DNA of 43,428 nucleotides from an uncultured Gilliamella sp. (GTDB taxonomy: Bacteria; Pseudomonadota; Gammaproteobacteria; Enterobacterales; Orbaceae): assembly GCA_946482005.1 (NCBI GenBank), contig CAMLPV010000018.1, positions 1 through 43,428 on the forward strand, written 5' to 3'. Of the stretch, positions 10,117 through 19,834 are shown piece by piece; within the stretch, counting starts at the first letter, position 1, and each line of letters starts with the position of its first letter. Made by a program: the position numbers and the translations under genes. A model generated the notes under the pieces. It was not told the origin of the DNA. It was given only the letters and a program-made list of their open reading frames with translations, and did no database searches.

Positions 10117-11457
10117 ATGCCTAGTATGTCTTTTGAATTTACGACAGAAGAATTTAAGCCTTTAGCGGCAAGAATGCGTCCTCGTACGTTATCAGAATAT
10201 ATTGGTCAAACACAGCTTTTAGGTGCAAACAAACCACTACCCAAAGCAATTGCTGCTGGTAATTTACATTCGATGATTTTATGGGGGCCACCTGGTACAG
10301 GTAAAACGACTCTCGCTGAAATCATTGCCCATCATGCTAACGCAAAAGTCGAAAGAGTTTCAGCAGTAACGTCAGGGATCAAAGATATTCGCGAAGCTAT
10401 TGAAAGAGCAAAAATCAATCAGCAAGCGGGGATTCGTACTATTTTATTTGTTGATGAAGTTCACCGTTTTAACAAAAGTCAACAAGATGCATTTTTACCC
10501 TATGTTGAAAATGGTACTGTAACATTTATAGGTGCTACCACTGAAAATCCTTCATTTGAACTAAATTCTGCATTATTATCGCGTGCTCGTGTGTATCTGC
10601 TCAAATCATTAACCACAAATGACATTGAGTTAATTTTACAACAAGCAATGGACGATCCACAGCGCGGATATGGTAAGTATAACATTGAGTTACCCGATGA
10701 AACCAAAAAACAGATTGCTGAATTTGTGGGTGGAGATGCTAGACGCGCCCTAAATACCCTTGAACTTTTAGTAGATATGTCTGACGGACAACCGCTTACA
10801 CCTACATTACTCAAAGAAGTGATAGGTGAGCGTAGTGCTCGATTTGATAATCAAGGTGATCGTTATTATGATTTAATTTCTGCTGTTCACAAATCTATTC
10901 GAGGTTCAGCACCTGATGCGGCACTTTACTGGTATGCGAGAATCATTTCAGCAGGTGGTGATCCACTTTATGTTGCCCGTCGATTATTAGCCATAGCGTC
11001 AGAAGACGTGGGTAATGCCGATCCAAGGGCAATGCAAGTTGCACTCGCTGCATGGGATTGCTTTACACGGGTTGGTCCGGCTGAAGGTGAACGTGCTATC
11101 GCCCAAGCAATTGTCTATCTTGCTTGTGCACCAAAAAGTAATGCCGTGTATTTAGCTTTTAAACAAGCTATGCTCGATGCACAATCGAAGCCTGATTATG
11201 ATGTTCCAGAACATTTACGTAATGCACCAACAAATTTAATGAAAAAATTAGGCTACGGAGCTCAGTATCGTTATGCTCATGATGAACCTAATGCGTTTGC
11301 CGCAGGAGAAAATTATTTTCCACCTGAACTAGCCGATAGCAAATATTATTATCCAACCACGCGGGGAGCCGAAAAAAATTATAGTGACAAACTTGCTTGG
11401 TTAGAATCGCAAAATCAATCCAGCCCAATTCAACGTTATAAATCCTCAAAAGATTAA
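10117..11457 (+). CDS. rarA: Replication-associated recombination protein RarA (MgsA)
   Basis: AAA+ ATPase of the clamp-loader/RuvB type that acts at stalled replication forks with SSB. 446 aa (E. coli 447). Walker [10 protein letters not shown] near residue 62, Walker [10 protein letters not shown] near 112, sensor 1 [11 protein letters not shown] near 139, arginine finger region [10 protein letters not shown] near 152, then the conserved tetramerisation part ([38 protein letters not shown]). The start at 10117 aligns with the E. coli start without a gap, although no clear ribosome site precedes it; ATG at codon 4 is possible. Confidence 0.96.
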   Translation: MPSMSFEFTTEEFKPLAARMRPRTLSEYIGQTQLLGANKPLPKAIAAGNLHSMILWGPPGTGKTTLAEIIAHHANAKVERVSAVTSGIKDIREAIERAKINQQAGIRTILFVDEVHRFNKSQQDAFLPYVENGTVTFIGATTENPSFELNSALLSRARVYLLKSLTTNDIELILQQAMDDPQRGYGKYNIELPDETKKQIAEFVGGDARRALNTLELLVDMSDGQPLTPTLLKEVIGERSARFDNQGDRYYDLISAVHKSIRGSAPDAALYWYARIISAGGDPLYVARRLLAIASEDVGNADPRAMQVALAAWDCFTRVGPAEGERAIAQAIVYLACAPKSNAVYLAFKQAMLDAQSKPDYDVPEHLRNAPTNLMKKLGYGAQYRYAHDEPNAFAAGENYFPPELADSKYYYPTTRGAEKNYSDKLAWLESQNQSSPIQRYKSSKD

Positions 11458-12130
11458 AATATTTGAAAAATGGTCATCTCATGACAAAGTGATTACTTTC
11501 TATTTAACGAAATTAAAAATGTATTTCTTTTAGTGGATAAGTAATTCTCAATAGTTACACAAAGCTTAGTAACGCTTAATTTAATATATTGACAATTTTT
11601 TCATAAATATCAATTGTTAAAAACTATTGTTATGTTCCGATATTATCAAAATCAATTTAGAAAAAAGTTACAAAGATCATTAATTCATGGCCTAAGATAC
11701 GTTAATTTTTCTAGTCCATATTTAAAATCGTATGCAATTCAATATATTTAATAATACGTATCATTTACATTAATAGATATTATTATTGTATATACAATAA
11801 ATTATAATATTTTAAATAAACAAAAATTGACAAAAATATTGTTTATTAAAAAATATTTATGAGATAGGATCCGCAAATTGTATATATGATACCCATTTTT
11901 TAAATTATAATTAGCTATATAATTGATTTTTAGAATTTAAAGAATATTTTTTGATAAAAATTAAAAAAAATAGCGATTTTGAATATAATTGATCGACTAG
12001 CTATATTATTTTTATTATAATCAGCTTATTAAACATTCGATATATTGAATGATTAATAAAAAAAACAATATACAATATAGATAAAAAACAAATAATTACA
12101 TAATAAAAGTAACAATTAACAATTTTAAAC
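11458..12130. other. Long AT-rich non-coding stretch before the exported paralogue 1
   Basis: 673 bp, extremely AT-rich in the last 350 bp, with many A/T tracts. It contains only short local inverted repeats. No gene or RNA recognised. Such DNA is typical of H-NS-silenced, horizontally acquired loci; that link is inference. Confidence 0.5.
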
Positions 12131-13537
12131 ATGAAAGTGAATACAATGATCAGATCCTTAAAAAAAACTCGGTATGCTTTGCTGCTATTACCTTTTTTTC
12201 AGTTAAGTTATGCTAACTTAACTATCGAAACAGCTAAAACAATTCAAGGAACAAAACCAAGATTATCAGAAGAATTAGAAAATGATTTAAAAAATACTGG
12301 TGAATTAAAACCGTTATTTGGTTTACGTATTAATAATAAAAGTTATTACGGTGAAAAAGAAATAGCTCAAATGCCAGTACCAACTTCCTATCCATTTAAT
12401 ACTCGAATTACTCCTGCAGTGATTAAACAACCTAATAAAAACCAATTTTTTGATAGAGATGGGGATGAATTAGATTATCTAAGTGTTGACGGCGACATTA
12501 ATATGGTATGGTATTATACAGATGCTGACAATAACGAGATTGAATTTACACCAAAAGACAATGATTCGTTTTGTTCATTGGCTATTGACAAAAAATACGC
12601 ACCATTTAAAGTTAAATTATCAGCTGATTTAGTCCTATTTTCTAAATACGGTGACCCAAATAGTAATACCTATCCTAATAGCATTATCAATACTCAGCCA
12701 TCAGTAACATATACAATTATTGACGATGTTGGTTTCTGCTACGCGCAGCCAGAATTAAATCCTAGTAAAGTTGGTACTAGTGCTAAATATCAATGGAGTC
12801 CGACATTTGGTTTTTTAATTCAGTCTAATACCGATCCTTCACAAAACTTTCCAAATACAGGTTTTTATGGCGCTAAATTTGATCTACTTTTATCCAAAAA
12901 GGGAGTTGCTTCAGACTACTCATGGCGTATAAAACAAGGTAGCGAGCTTGTCTCGATTACCCATGATGCTGATGTAGTAACGGTAAGATTTAATACTAGT
13001 GCAGCAAAGGACCCAGGAAAAGCTTGGACACTCGTTATGGGTTCGGGCAAAGGTTACACAGTTATCATTGAGGGAAAAAATTTAAAAAATGATAAAATAA
13101 TTCAATATGCATTTACCATCAACAAGTGGTTTGATGTTTGGAAACAAGGCGATGATAAAGATATATACGCCCCATTGAGAGATAAAGTCACAAATGTAGA
13201 AGACGCATGTCGAGCTAAACCGGGGAATTATCGTTTAACTCATTCGGATGAAATAAGTAATGCACTTGTAGGACAAAAAGGTGATGTTCAATTTACACGT
13301 GAAATAGGTAGACTGCTTAGTGAATGGGGTGACGCAACTCAAGAATCTTATCCTGGCTCTTTTGGTCCTTATAAAAGTAGCAAAGACAAATTCAAACGCT
13401 TTTATGTATGGGAACCAACAGGAGGAAAAGATCATACGGGTGCGTATTGTGACATACACCTTGATGATGGTATATATCATTGTCGTAAAAATTTAAATGA
13501 AGATAAGAATGGTGTTTGTATTTCAATACCTAAATAA
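12131..13537 (+). CDS. Exported protein, probable SinI/invasin-associated type, paralogue 1
   Basis: 468 aa with a signal peptide (LLLLPFFQLSYA, cleavage near residue 28). The mature part starts TIQGTKPRLSEELE and continues with a beta-rich region (FDRDGDELDYL, MVWYYTDADNNEIEFTPKDND, QPSVTYTIIDDVGFCYAQPEL, FYGAKFDLLL). The C-terminal module (about 390-468: GRLLSEWGDATQESYPGSF, FYVWEPT, CDIH, YHC, GVC) recalls the C-terminal modules of inverse autotransporters and the SinI family encoded beside them. That resemblance is from memory and only moderate. The six or so cysteines suggest disulfides in the periplasm or on the surface. No intimin/invasin gene is adjacent. The start at 12131 keeps a gap-free alignment with paralogue 2; ATG 12146 is the alternative. 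Confidence 0.6.
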   Translation: MKVNTMIRSLKKTRYALLLLPFFQLSYANLTIETAKTIQGTKPRLSEELENDLKNTGELKPLFGLRINNKSYYGEKEIAQMPVPTSYPFNTRITPAVIKQPNKNQFFDRDGDELDYLSVDGDINMVWYYTDADNNEIEFTPKDNDSFCSLAIDKKYAPFKVKLSADLVLFSKYGDPNSNTYPNSIINTQPSVTYTIIDDVGFCYAQPELNPSKVGTSAKYQWSPTFGFLIQSNTDPSQNFPNTGFYGAKFDLLLSKKGVASDYSWRIKQGSELVSITHDADVVTVRFNTSAAKDPGKAWTLVMGSGKGYTVIIEGKNLKNDKIIQYAFTINKWFDVWKQGDDKDIYAPLRDKVTNVEDACRAKPGNYRLTHSDEISNALVGQKGDVQFTREIGRLLSEWGDATQESYPGSFGPYKSSKDKFKRFYVWEPTGGKDHTGAYCDIHLDDGIYHCRKNLNEDKNGVCISIPK

Positions 13538-14222
13538 CTAAATATCGCAACTTTCATTTAAATAATAATGACCATCTATAAACAGATGGTCATTGTCATT
13601 TGAATGATCTTTCTTTTTTCAATAAGTTTTATATTCTTTATTTCATTGAAATAACTTCAATAATAGTTGGTTACATATAATTAGAAAAAAATTTTTTAAC
13701 TCAATTGAATATAGAAAAATTTCATCCCTTTAATAATCTATTTTTCATTTTAATAATTTTGTTCTTCAAATAAACTGAACGCTATACCTAGTAACATACA
13801 TTTATCATATGTTAAATATCGTTGCCGATATGAGGATGAGGATATAAAAATGGTGCTTGTAAATCGATATATAAACATAAAAATTAGTAATATTTTTCTG
13901 AATAACATTGACATCAATTCTAAGCTAGTTATTATCATTTAATTCGTTGTTCTCTTCTTTTATCTCTTTCTTTTACTTATTGCTAACTAAAAATTATCAA
14001 CACATCAGTTAGTAATAGTTAACTTCATTATCAGTTTTAAAAAGCTTTTAATCCTATTGCTAAAACCTTACATCCGTTAATCACATGAATTAACTATTAT
14101 TTAACTGTTTTTCGTTCCAATTAAACTTAATTAATTAAGCTATACTCTTTTGTAAATATAGATAAGTTTACGTAAATAAACTTTCTTTTATCCAATGAAC
14201 ATTTAATGAAAGATAAAAAATA
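13538..14222. other. Non-coding stretch between the two exported paralogues
   Basis: 685 bp, AT-rich. Apart from the hairpin at 13567-13594 it holds no supported gene; a 62-codon minus frame (13750-13938) lacks a ribosome site. The second paralogue probably has its own promoter here. Confidence 0.5.
13567..13594 (+). terminator. Terminator after exported paralogue 1
   Basis: Perfect 11-bp stem (AATGACCATCT with AGATGGTCATT), 6-nt loop, about 30 bp after the stop, followed by a mixed T-rich stretch. Confidence 0.65.
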
Positions 14223-15617
14223 GTGAAATTAATAGCCATTAGTCGTCATATAAAAAAAATTACTTATACTTTCCTTTTATTGCAATTTTCTACCAGCAGT
14301 TATGGATATTTTACAGCCCAGACAGCACAAACAATCCAAGGAGCGCGTCCATCTTTATCACAAGAATTAGAGACGAATATTGATAATTTGCAGTTATTTG
14401 GTTTGATGATTTCTAATCACACTTATTATGGTCAGAAAGAAATAGCTAAAATGCCGATTCCAACTGCCTATCCATTTGCTAATCAATTAGCACCTTCAAT
14501 AATGATTAGACAACCTGATGAAAATGAATTTTTTGATAGGGATGGTGATAAATTAGATTATTTAGTGGCTGACGATGATATTAGTATGGTATGGTACTAT
14601 ACAGATGCTAACAATAATGATATTGAATTTACACCAAAAGATAATGATACATTTTGTTCATTGGCTGCTGAAGAAAAATATGCACCTTTTAAAGTAAAAC
14701 TATCTGCTAATTTAGTCCTATTTTCTCAATATGGTGATCCTAATGATAATACCTATCCTAATAACATTATCAAAACTCAACCATCAGTAACATATACAGT
14801 TGTTGATGATGTTGGCATTTGCTTTGCCAGACCTGAATTAAAACCTAATAGTGTTATTGGTAGTGAAAAAAATCAGTGGGATGCCGACAATGGATTTTTA
14901 ATTCAATCGAATATTGATCCAACAAAAAACTTTCCAACTACCGGTTTTTACGGGGCTAAATTTGATCTACTTTTATCTAAAGATGGTATCGTCAATAATT
15001 ATAATTGGCATGTAAAGCAAGGTAGCGAACTTGTTAGTATTGATGACAGTGATGCGAATGTAGTTACGGTATTATTTAATGGACCAGATGCTCAAGATAC
15101 AGAAAAAGCTTGGGAGTATGTTATCGGTTCAGGCAAAGGGTATAAAGTTATTATTGAAGGAGTAAATAAAAAAAACAATAAAAAAATTCAATATACATTC
15201 ACTTTAACTATGTGGTTCGATGCTTGGAAACAAAAAATTGATGGAGACGTATATAAAGCAGTAACAGGTGAAGTCGCAGAGGTTGTTGCTGAATGTGCAG
15301 CTAAAAAAGGTCATTATGAATTGAGTAATGCTGAGGAAATAAGTAATGCTGTTTTAGGATCAAAAGGTGAAGCTCAACTTTCACGTGAAATAGGCAGATT
15401 AATCAGTGAATGGGGGGAAGCAACTCAAAAATCTTATCCTGGCTCTTTTGCTCCTGATAAAGGTGGCTCTTACAAACGCTTTTATGTATGGGAACCAACA
15501 GCAGGAGATGACGGTGAAGGGCAAGTTTGTGACTTACATATTGATTCAGGTGTATATCACTGTCGTTCTAACGAAAAAGAAAATAAAAATGGTGTATGCG
15601 CCTCAATACCTAAATAA
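14223..15617 (+). CDS. Exported protein, probable SinI/invasin-associated type, paralogue 2
   Basis: 464 aa, start GTG at 14223. Signal peptide with hydrophobic core TYTFLLLQFSTSSYG. It aligns with the upstream paralogue over nearly its whole length (by eye well over half identical): TIQGARPSLSQELE, FFDRDGDKLDYL, MVWYYTDANNNDIEFTPKDND, TGFYGAKFDLLLSKDG, GRLISEWGEATQKSYPGSF, RFYVWEPTAG, GVCASIPK. Divergence is concentrated in the middle (about 270-360) and near the end. The pair is a tandem duplication that has diverged, each copy with its own terminator. Function unknown; a surface or periplasmic role is inferred. Confidence 0.6.
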   Translation: MKLIAISRHIKKITYTFLLLQFSTSSYGYFTAQTAQTIQGARPSLSQELETNIDNLQLFGLMISNHTYYGQKEIAKMPIPTAYPFANQLAPSIMIRQPDENEFFDRDGDKLDYLVADDDISMVWYYTDANNNDIEFTPKDNDTFCSLAAEEKYAPFKVKLSANLVLFSQYGDPNDNTYPNNIIKTQPSVTYTVVDDVGICFARPELKPNSVIGSEKNQWDADNGFLIQSNIDPTKNFPTTGFYGAKFDLLLSKDGIVNNYNWHVKQGSELVSIDDSDANVVTVLFNGPDAQDTEKAWEYVIGSGKGYKVIIEGVNKKNNKKIQYTFTLTMWFDAWKQKIDGDVYKAVTGEVAEVVAECAAKKGHYELSNAEEISNAVLGSKGEAQLSREIGRLISEWGEATQKSYPGSFAPDKGGSYKRFYVWEPTAGDDGEGQVCDLHIDSGVYHCRSNEKENKNGVCASIPK

Positions 15618-15634
15618 AGCATTAATAACTTTTT

Positions 15635-15664
15635 AAGCTCTATTTGTAAATAGAGCTTATTTTT
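15635..15664 (+). terminator. Terminator after exported paralogue 2
   Basis: Near-perfect palindrome AAGCTCTATTT-GT-AAATAGAGCTT (15635-15658) followed by ATTTTT, 17 bp after the stop. Confidence 0.85.
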
Positions 15665-15853
15665 ATTGAATGTTAACTCTTAAATAATAACTTCAAAAAA
15701 CGATTCATTGGTAAATTCTTAACTACTCATTTTTTTGTGTTTATTTTAGTCGTCATCTCACATTATCATCATTATATAATTTAACATTATCAATTATTTA
15801 AAACTTTGTTAACCAGTTTTAGTTCTTAAAGTCAATATTATAAATTAATAAAT

Positions 15854-15869
15854 ATACTATATATAGTAA
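15854..15869. promoter_or_regulatory. NrdR box 1
   Basis: ATACTATATATAGTAA matches the NrdR consensus core CWATATWTWG. Its centre is 31 bp from that of box 2, three helical turns, the spacing known for tandem NrdR boxes. Confidence 0.75.
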
Positions 15870-15884
15870 TTAATTTATTAATAG

Positions 15885-15900
15885 GCACTATATATTGTAT
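15885..15900. promoter_or_regulatory. NrdR box 2
   Basis: GCACTATATATTGTAT, second copy of the NrdR core (CTATATATTG), 59 bp before the nrdA start. With box 1 it should let ATP/dATP-bound NrdR repress nrdAB. Confidence 0.75.
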
Positions 15901-15958
15901 ATTTTGACAAATATCAATTATTATATCTTTCACAAAACAACAGGACATTGGATGAAAA

Positions 15959-18244
15959 ATGAATAAATTAATGCTCGTTACTAAACGAGATGGTAAAAAA
16001 GAACCGATTAATCTTGATAAGATTCATAAAGTAATTACTTGGGCAGCAGAGGGATTAGAAAATGTTTCAGTTTCCCAAGTTGAGTTACGCTCACATATCC
16101 AATTTTATGATGGCATTCGTACATCTGATATTCATGAAACAATTATTCGAGCCGCAGCCGATCTGATTTCACAAGAAACACCTGATTATCAATATTTAGC
16201 TGCTCGTTTAGCCATTTTTCATTTACGTAAAAAAGCTTTTAATCAATTTACCCCACCGCCTCTTTTTGAACACGTTAAAAAATTAGTAGAGAGTAAACGT
16301 TATGACAAACATTTACTTGAAGATTATACTCAAGAAGAGTTTGAACAAATGGATAAGATGATTGATCACTGGCGAGATATGTCTTTTTCCTATGCAGCAG
16401 TAAAGCAGCTAGAAGGTAAATATTTAGTACAAAACCGTGTATCTGGTGAAATTTATGAAAGTGCACAATTTTTATATATTTTAGTTGCAGCTTGCCTTTT
16501 TGCTAATTACCCAAAAGAGACTCGACTTGATTATATCAAACGTTTTTACGATGCTGTGTCAACATTTAAAATTTCATTGCCAACACCCATTATGGCAGGC
16601 GTTAGAACCCCAACACGTCAATTTAGCTCATGTGTCCTTATTGAATGTGATGATAGCCTAGATTCAATTAATGCAACGGCGAGTGCAATTGTCAAATATG
16701 TATCACAACGCGCAGGTATTGGTGTCAATGCGGGACGTATTCGTGCTTTAGGGAGTTCAATTCGAGGCGGAGAAGCTTTTCATACTGGATGTATTCCATT
16801 TTATAAATATTTTCAAACTGCGGTTAAATCATGTTCACAAGGTGGTGTACGTGGTGGTGCAGCTACTGTATTTTACCCAATCTGGCATTTAGAAGTTGAA
16901 AGCTTACTTGTTTTACGAAATAACCGTGGTGTAGAAGAAAACCGAGTTCGTCATTTGGATTATGGCGTTCAAATTAATAAATTGATGTATCAACGGCTGA
17001 TTAAAAACGAAAATATAACACTATTTAGTCCATCAGATGTGCCTGGACTTTATGATGCATTTTTTGCTGATCAAAATAAATTTGAAACACTTTATCATCA
17101 ATATGAACAAGACGTAACTATCCGCAAACGTGTAGTAAAAGCAATTGAACTCTTTTCATTGTTAATGCAAGAACGTGCATCAACGGGTCGAATCTATATA
17201 CAAAATGTCGATCATTGTAATACTCATAGTCCATTCGATGCACAATTAGCGCCTGTCCATCAATCCAATTTATGTATGGAAATTGCGTTACCAACTAAAC
17301 CTCTTAATAATGTTAATGATGAAAAAGGGGAAATTGCACTTTGTACCCTGTCTGCTTTCAACTTAGGAAAAATTGATTCTCTTGATGATTTTGAAGAATT
17401 AGCGGATTTAACCGTACGAGCCCTTGACTCACTGCTTGACTATCAAGATTACCCCGTACCGGCTGCCCGTAACTCATCGATCAATCGTCGAACACTAGGC
17501 GTTGGCGTGATCAATTATGCCTACTATTTAGCTAAGCATGGCGTTAAATATTCTGACGGCAGTGCCAATAATTTAACACACCGCACTTTTGAAGCTATGC
17601 AATATTATTTGTTAAAAGCTTCTAACAATTTAGCGAAAGAAAAAGGTGCTTGCTCACTATTTAATGAGACAACTTACTCACAAGGTATTTTACCGATTGA
17701 TACGTATAAAAAAGATTTAGACACCATTAGTAATGAACCATTACATTATGATTGGGAATCATTACGTGAATCAATAAAAACTTATGGTTTACGTAACTCG
17801 ACTTTATCAGCATTAATGCCGTCAGAAACTTCATCACAAATTTCTAATGCAACTAATGGTATTGAACCTCCTCGCGGTTATATCAGTGTTAAAGCATCAA
17901 AAGATGGTATTTTAAGACAAGTCGTGCCGGATTATGAAAATCTAAAAAATGCTTATGAATTGTTATGGCAAATTCCAAATAATACGGGTTATTTGCATCT
18001 AGTTGGAATTATGCAGAAATTTATAGATCAATCCATTTCAGCCAATACTAATTATGATCCAACTAAATTCCCAAATGATAAAGTACCAATGAAACAATTA
18101 TTAGCTGATTTACTGACAGCTTATAAATTTGGGGTAAAAACACTTTATTATCATAATACTCGTGATGGCGCTGAAGATATTCAAGGTGATATCGCATTAA
18201 CTGGAAGTGACGATGGCTGTGAAGGTGGAGCTTGTAAAATTTAA
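15959..18244 (+). CDS. nrdA: Class Ia ribonucleotide reductase, large subunit NrdA
   Basis: Reduces NDPs to dNDPs together with NrdB. 761 aa, the same as E. coli. N-terminal ATP-cone (VTKRDGKKEPINLDKIHKVI, residues 6-95), then the ten-stranded barrel. The active-site cysteines are in SSCVLIE (about 225), NLCMEIA (about 439) and ALCTLSAF (about 462). The mobile C-terminal redox pair is in GCEGGACKI. The start at 15959 follows GGA with a 7-nt gap. Promoter region with two NrdR boxes; nrdB follows after 133 bp. Confidence 0.98.
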   Translation: MNKLMLVTKRDGKKEPINLDKIHKVITWAAEGLENVSVSQVELRSHIQFYDGIRTSDIHETIIRAAADLISQETPDYQYLAARLAIFHLRKKAFNQFTPPPLFEHVKKLVESKRYDKHLLEDYTQEEFEQMDKMIDHWRDMSFSYAAVKQLEGKYLVQNRVSGEIYESAQFLYILVAACLFANYPKETRLDYIKRFYDAVSTFKISLPTPIMAGVRTPTRQFSSCVLIECDDSLDSINATASAIVKYVSQRAGIGVNAGRIRALGSSIRGGEAFHTGCIPFYKYFQTAVKSCSQGGVRGGAATVFYPIWHLEVESLLVLRNNRGVEENRVRHLDYGVQINKLMYQRLIKNENITLFSPSDVPGLYDAFFADQNKFETLYHQYEQDVTIRKRVVKAIELFSLLMQERASTGRIYIQNVDHCNTHSPFDAQLAPVHQSNLCMEIALPTKPLNNVNDEKGEIALCTLSAFNLGKIDSLDDFEELADLTVRALDSLLDYQDYPVPAARNSSINRRTLGVGVINYAYYLAKHGVKYSDGSANNLTHRTFEAMQYYLLKASNNLAKEKGACSLFNETTYSQGILPIDTYKKDLDTISNEPLHYDWESLRESIKTYGLRNSTLSALMPSETSSQISNATNGIEPPRGYISVKASKDGILRQVVPDYENLKNAYELLWQIPNNTGYLHLVGIMQKFIDQSISANTNYDPTKFPNDKVPMKQLLADLLTAYKFGVKTLYYHNTRDGAEDIQGDIALTGSDDGCEGGACKI

Positions 18245-18284
18245 TTAATTTAGATTATAGAAACATTGATACATAGTATCGTAT

Positions 18285-18318
18285 TTAGGGGAATTGATAA
18301 TCCCCTAATGATTCCCCC
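18285..18318 (+). other. Intergenic hairpin(s) between nrdA and nrdB
   Basis: TTAGGGGA (18285-18292) pairs with TCCCCTAA (18301-18308). The overlapping GGGGAAT (18288-18294) can pair instead with ATTCCCC (18312-18318), which is followed by TCTTTTC. Two mutually exclusive stems lie 40-90 bp after nrdA. They may act as mRNA-processing or partial termination signals that set the A:B subunit ratio (inference). Confidence 0.45.
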
Positions 18319-18377
18319 TCTTTTCTAATGACGAAAGGTGGCGGTAAAAGCAACCAAACTCAATTAGGAGTTATTTT

Positions 18378-19514
18378 ATGAGTATGAATTACAGTACCTT
18401 TTCGCATGTACATAATGATCAACTTAAAGAGCCAATGTTTCTTGGCCAACCGGTAAATGTTGCACGTTATGATCAACAAAAATATGAAATGTTCGAAAAA
18501 TTAATCGAAAAACAACTTTCCTTTTTCTGGCGACCAGAAGAAGTGGATATCTCACAAGACCGCATTGATTATGCCGCCTTGCCAGAACATGAAAAACACA
18601 TATTTATCAGTAATTTAAAATATCAAACCTTGCTTGATTCAATTCAAGGTCGTAGTCCAAATGTAGCGTTGCTCCCACTCATTTCTATTCCTGAACTAGA
18701 AACATGGGTAGAAACTTGGTCATTTTCAGAAACCATTCACTCTCGTTCATATACACATATCATTCGTAACATTGTTAATGATCCTTCCGTTGTTTTTGAC
18801 GATATTGTCACAAATAAAGAAATTCAAAAACGCGCAGGCGACATTGCAGGTTATTATGATGATCTTATTAGCTATGCAAGTTACTACAATTTATTAGGTG
18901 AAGGTAAACACACGGTTAACAACCGCACCATAACCATAGATCTGCGTGAGCTTAAAAGAAAGCTTTATCTTTGCTTAATGAGTGTTAATGCACTTGAAGC
19001 TATTCGTTTTTATGTTAGTTTTGCTTGTTCTTTTGCTTTTGCGGAACGTGAACTAATGGAAGGTAATGCTAAAATTATTAAACTTATTGCTCGTGACGAA
19101 GCTCTGCACTTAACTGGTACACAATTTATGATCAACACTTTGCGCAGTGGTGAAGATGATCCTGAAATGGCTGAAATTGCCAAAGAATGTGAACAAGATT
19201 GCTATGAGCTGTTTTTGCAAGCGGCCAATCAAGAAAAAGAGTGGGCTGGATACTTATTTGAAAGCGGCTCAATGATTGGTCTAAACAAAGATATCTTATG
19301 CCAATATGTCGAATATATCACAAATATCCGCATGCAAGCAGTTGGACTAAAATTACCATTCCAAGTCAAATCCAACCCAATCCCATGGATTAACAATTGG
19401 CTTGTTTCTGACAATGTTCAAGTTGCTCCACAAGAAGCTGAAATGAGTTCTTATTTAGTTGGGCAAATTGACGCTGAGATTAATGAAGATGATTTGAGTG
19501 ATTTTAAATTGTAG
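18378..19514 (+). CDS. nrdB: Class Ia ribonucleotide reductase, small subunit NrdB
   Basis: Holds the di-iron centre and tyrosyl radical used by NrdA. 378 aa (E. coli 376). Radical tyrosine in [12 protein letters not shown] (about residue 124), with iron ligands E and H in SETIHSRSY, further ligands in ALEAIRFY and ARDEALHL. The C-terminal tail ([12 protein letters not shown]) is the NrdA-docking peptide. AGGAG stands 7 nt before the ATG. No ferredoxin yfaE follows. Confidence 0.98.
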   Translation: MSMNYSTFSHVHNDQLKEPMFLGQPVNVARYDQQKYEMFEKLIEKQLSFFWRPEEVDISQDRIDYAALPEHEKHIFISNLKYQTLLDSIQGRSPNVALLPLISIPELETWVETWSFSETIHSRSYTHIIRNIVNDPSVVFDDIVTNKEIQKRAGDIAGYYDDLISYASYYNLLGEGKHTVNNRTITIDLRELKRKLYLCLMSVNALEAIRFYVSFACSFAFAERELMEGNAKIIKLIARDEALHLTGTQFMINTLRSGEDDPEMAEIAKECEQDCYELFLQAANQEKEWAGYLFESGSMIGLNKDILCQYVEYITNIRMQAVGLKLPFQVKSNPIPWINNWLVSDNVQVAPQEAEMSSYLVGQIDAEINEDDLSDFKL

Positions 19515-19556
19515 TTTTTACTTAAACGTATAGTTAACCTCAAACTTTTTTACAAG

Positions 19557-19580
19557 AGGAACCTTTAAAGTTCCTTTTTA
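19557..19580 (+). terminator. Terminator after nrdB
   Basis: AGGAAC-CTTTAAA-GTTCCT followed by a T-run, 42 bp after the nrdB stop. The 320 bp up to glnD hold nothing else recognised. Confidence 0.8.
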
Positions 19581-19834
19581 TTCAAAAAATTGTATAAAAA
19601 TACTAATAATCGTTTTTATAATTTATAACATGATTATTAGTATTTATTATTTAATAATTAATTGATTATCACATACAAATCTAGTATCCATTAACTGACC
19701 AATTTACATAACATTGTTTTATCAATTAAATAGGAAAGATTGTTTTTAAAACTTATAAACAATTCAAATAACTGTAACTTGACAGTGCTTTAAAATCAGG
19801 TGACGATATGGCAAATGAATCATCCTAATTTGAT

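Noticed and set aside
13750..13938. 62-codon minus-strand frame between the exported paralogues
   Set aside because: No Shine-Dalgarno and no recognisable domain; AT-rich chance frame.
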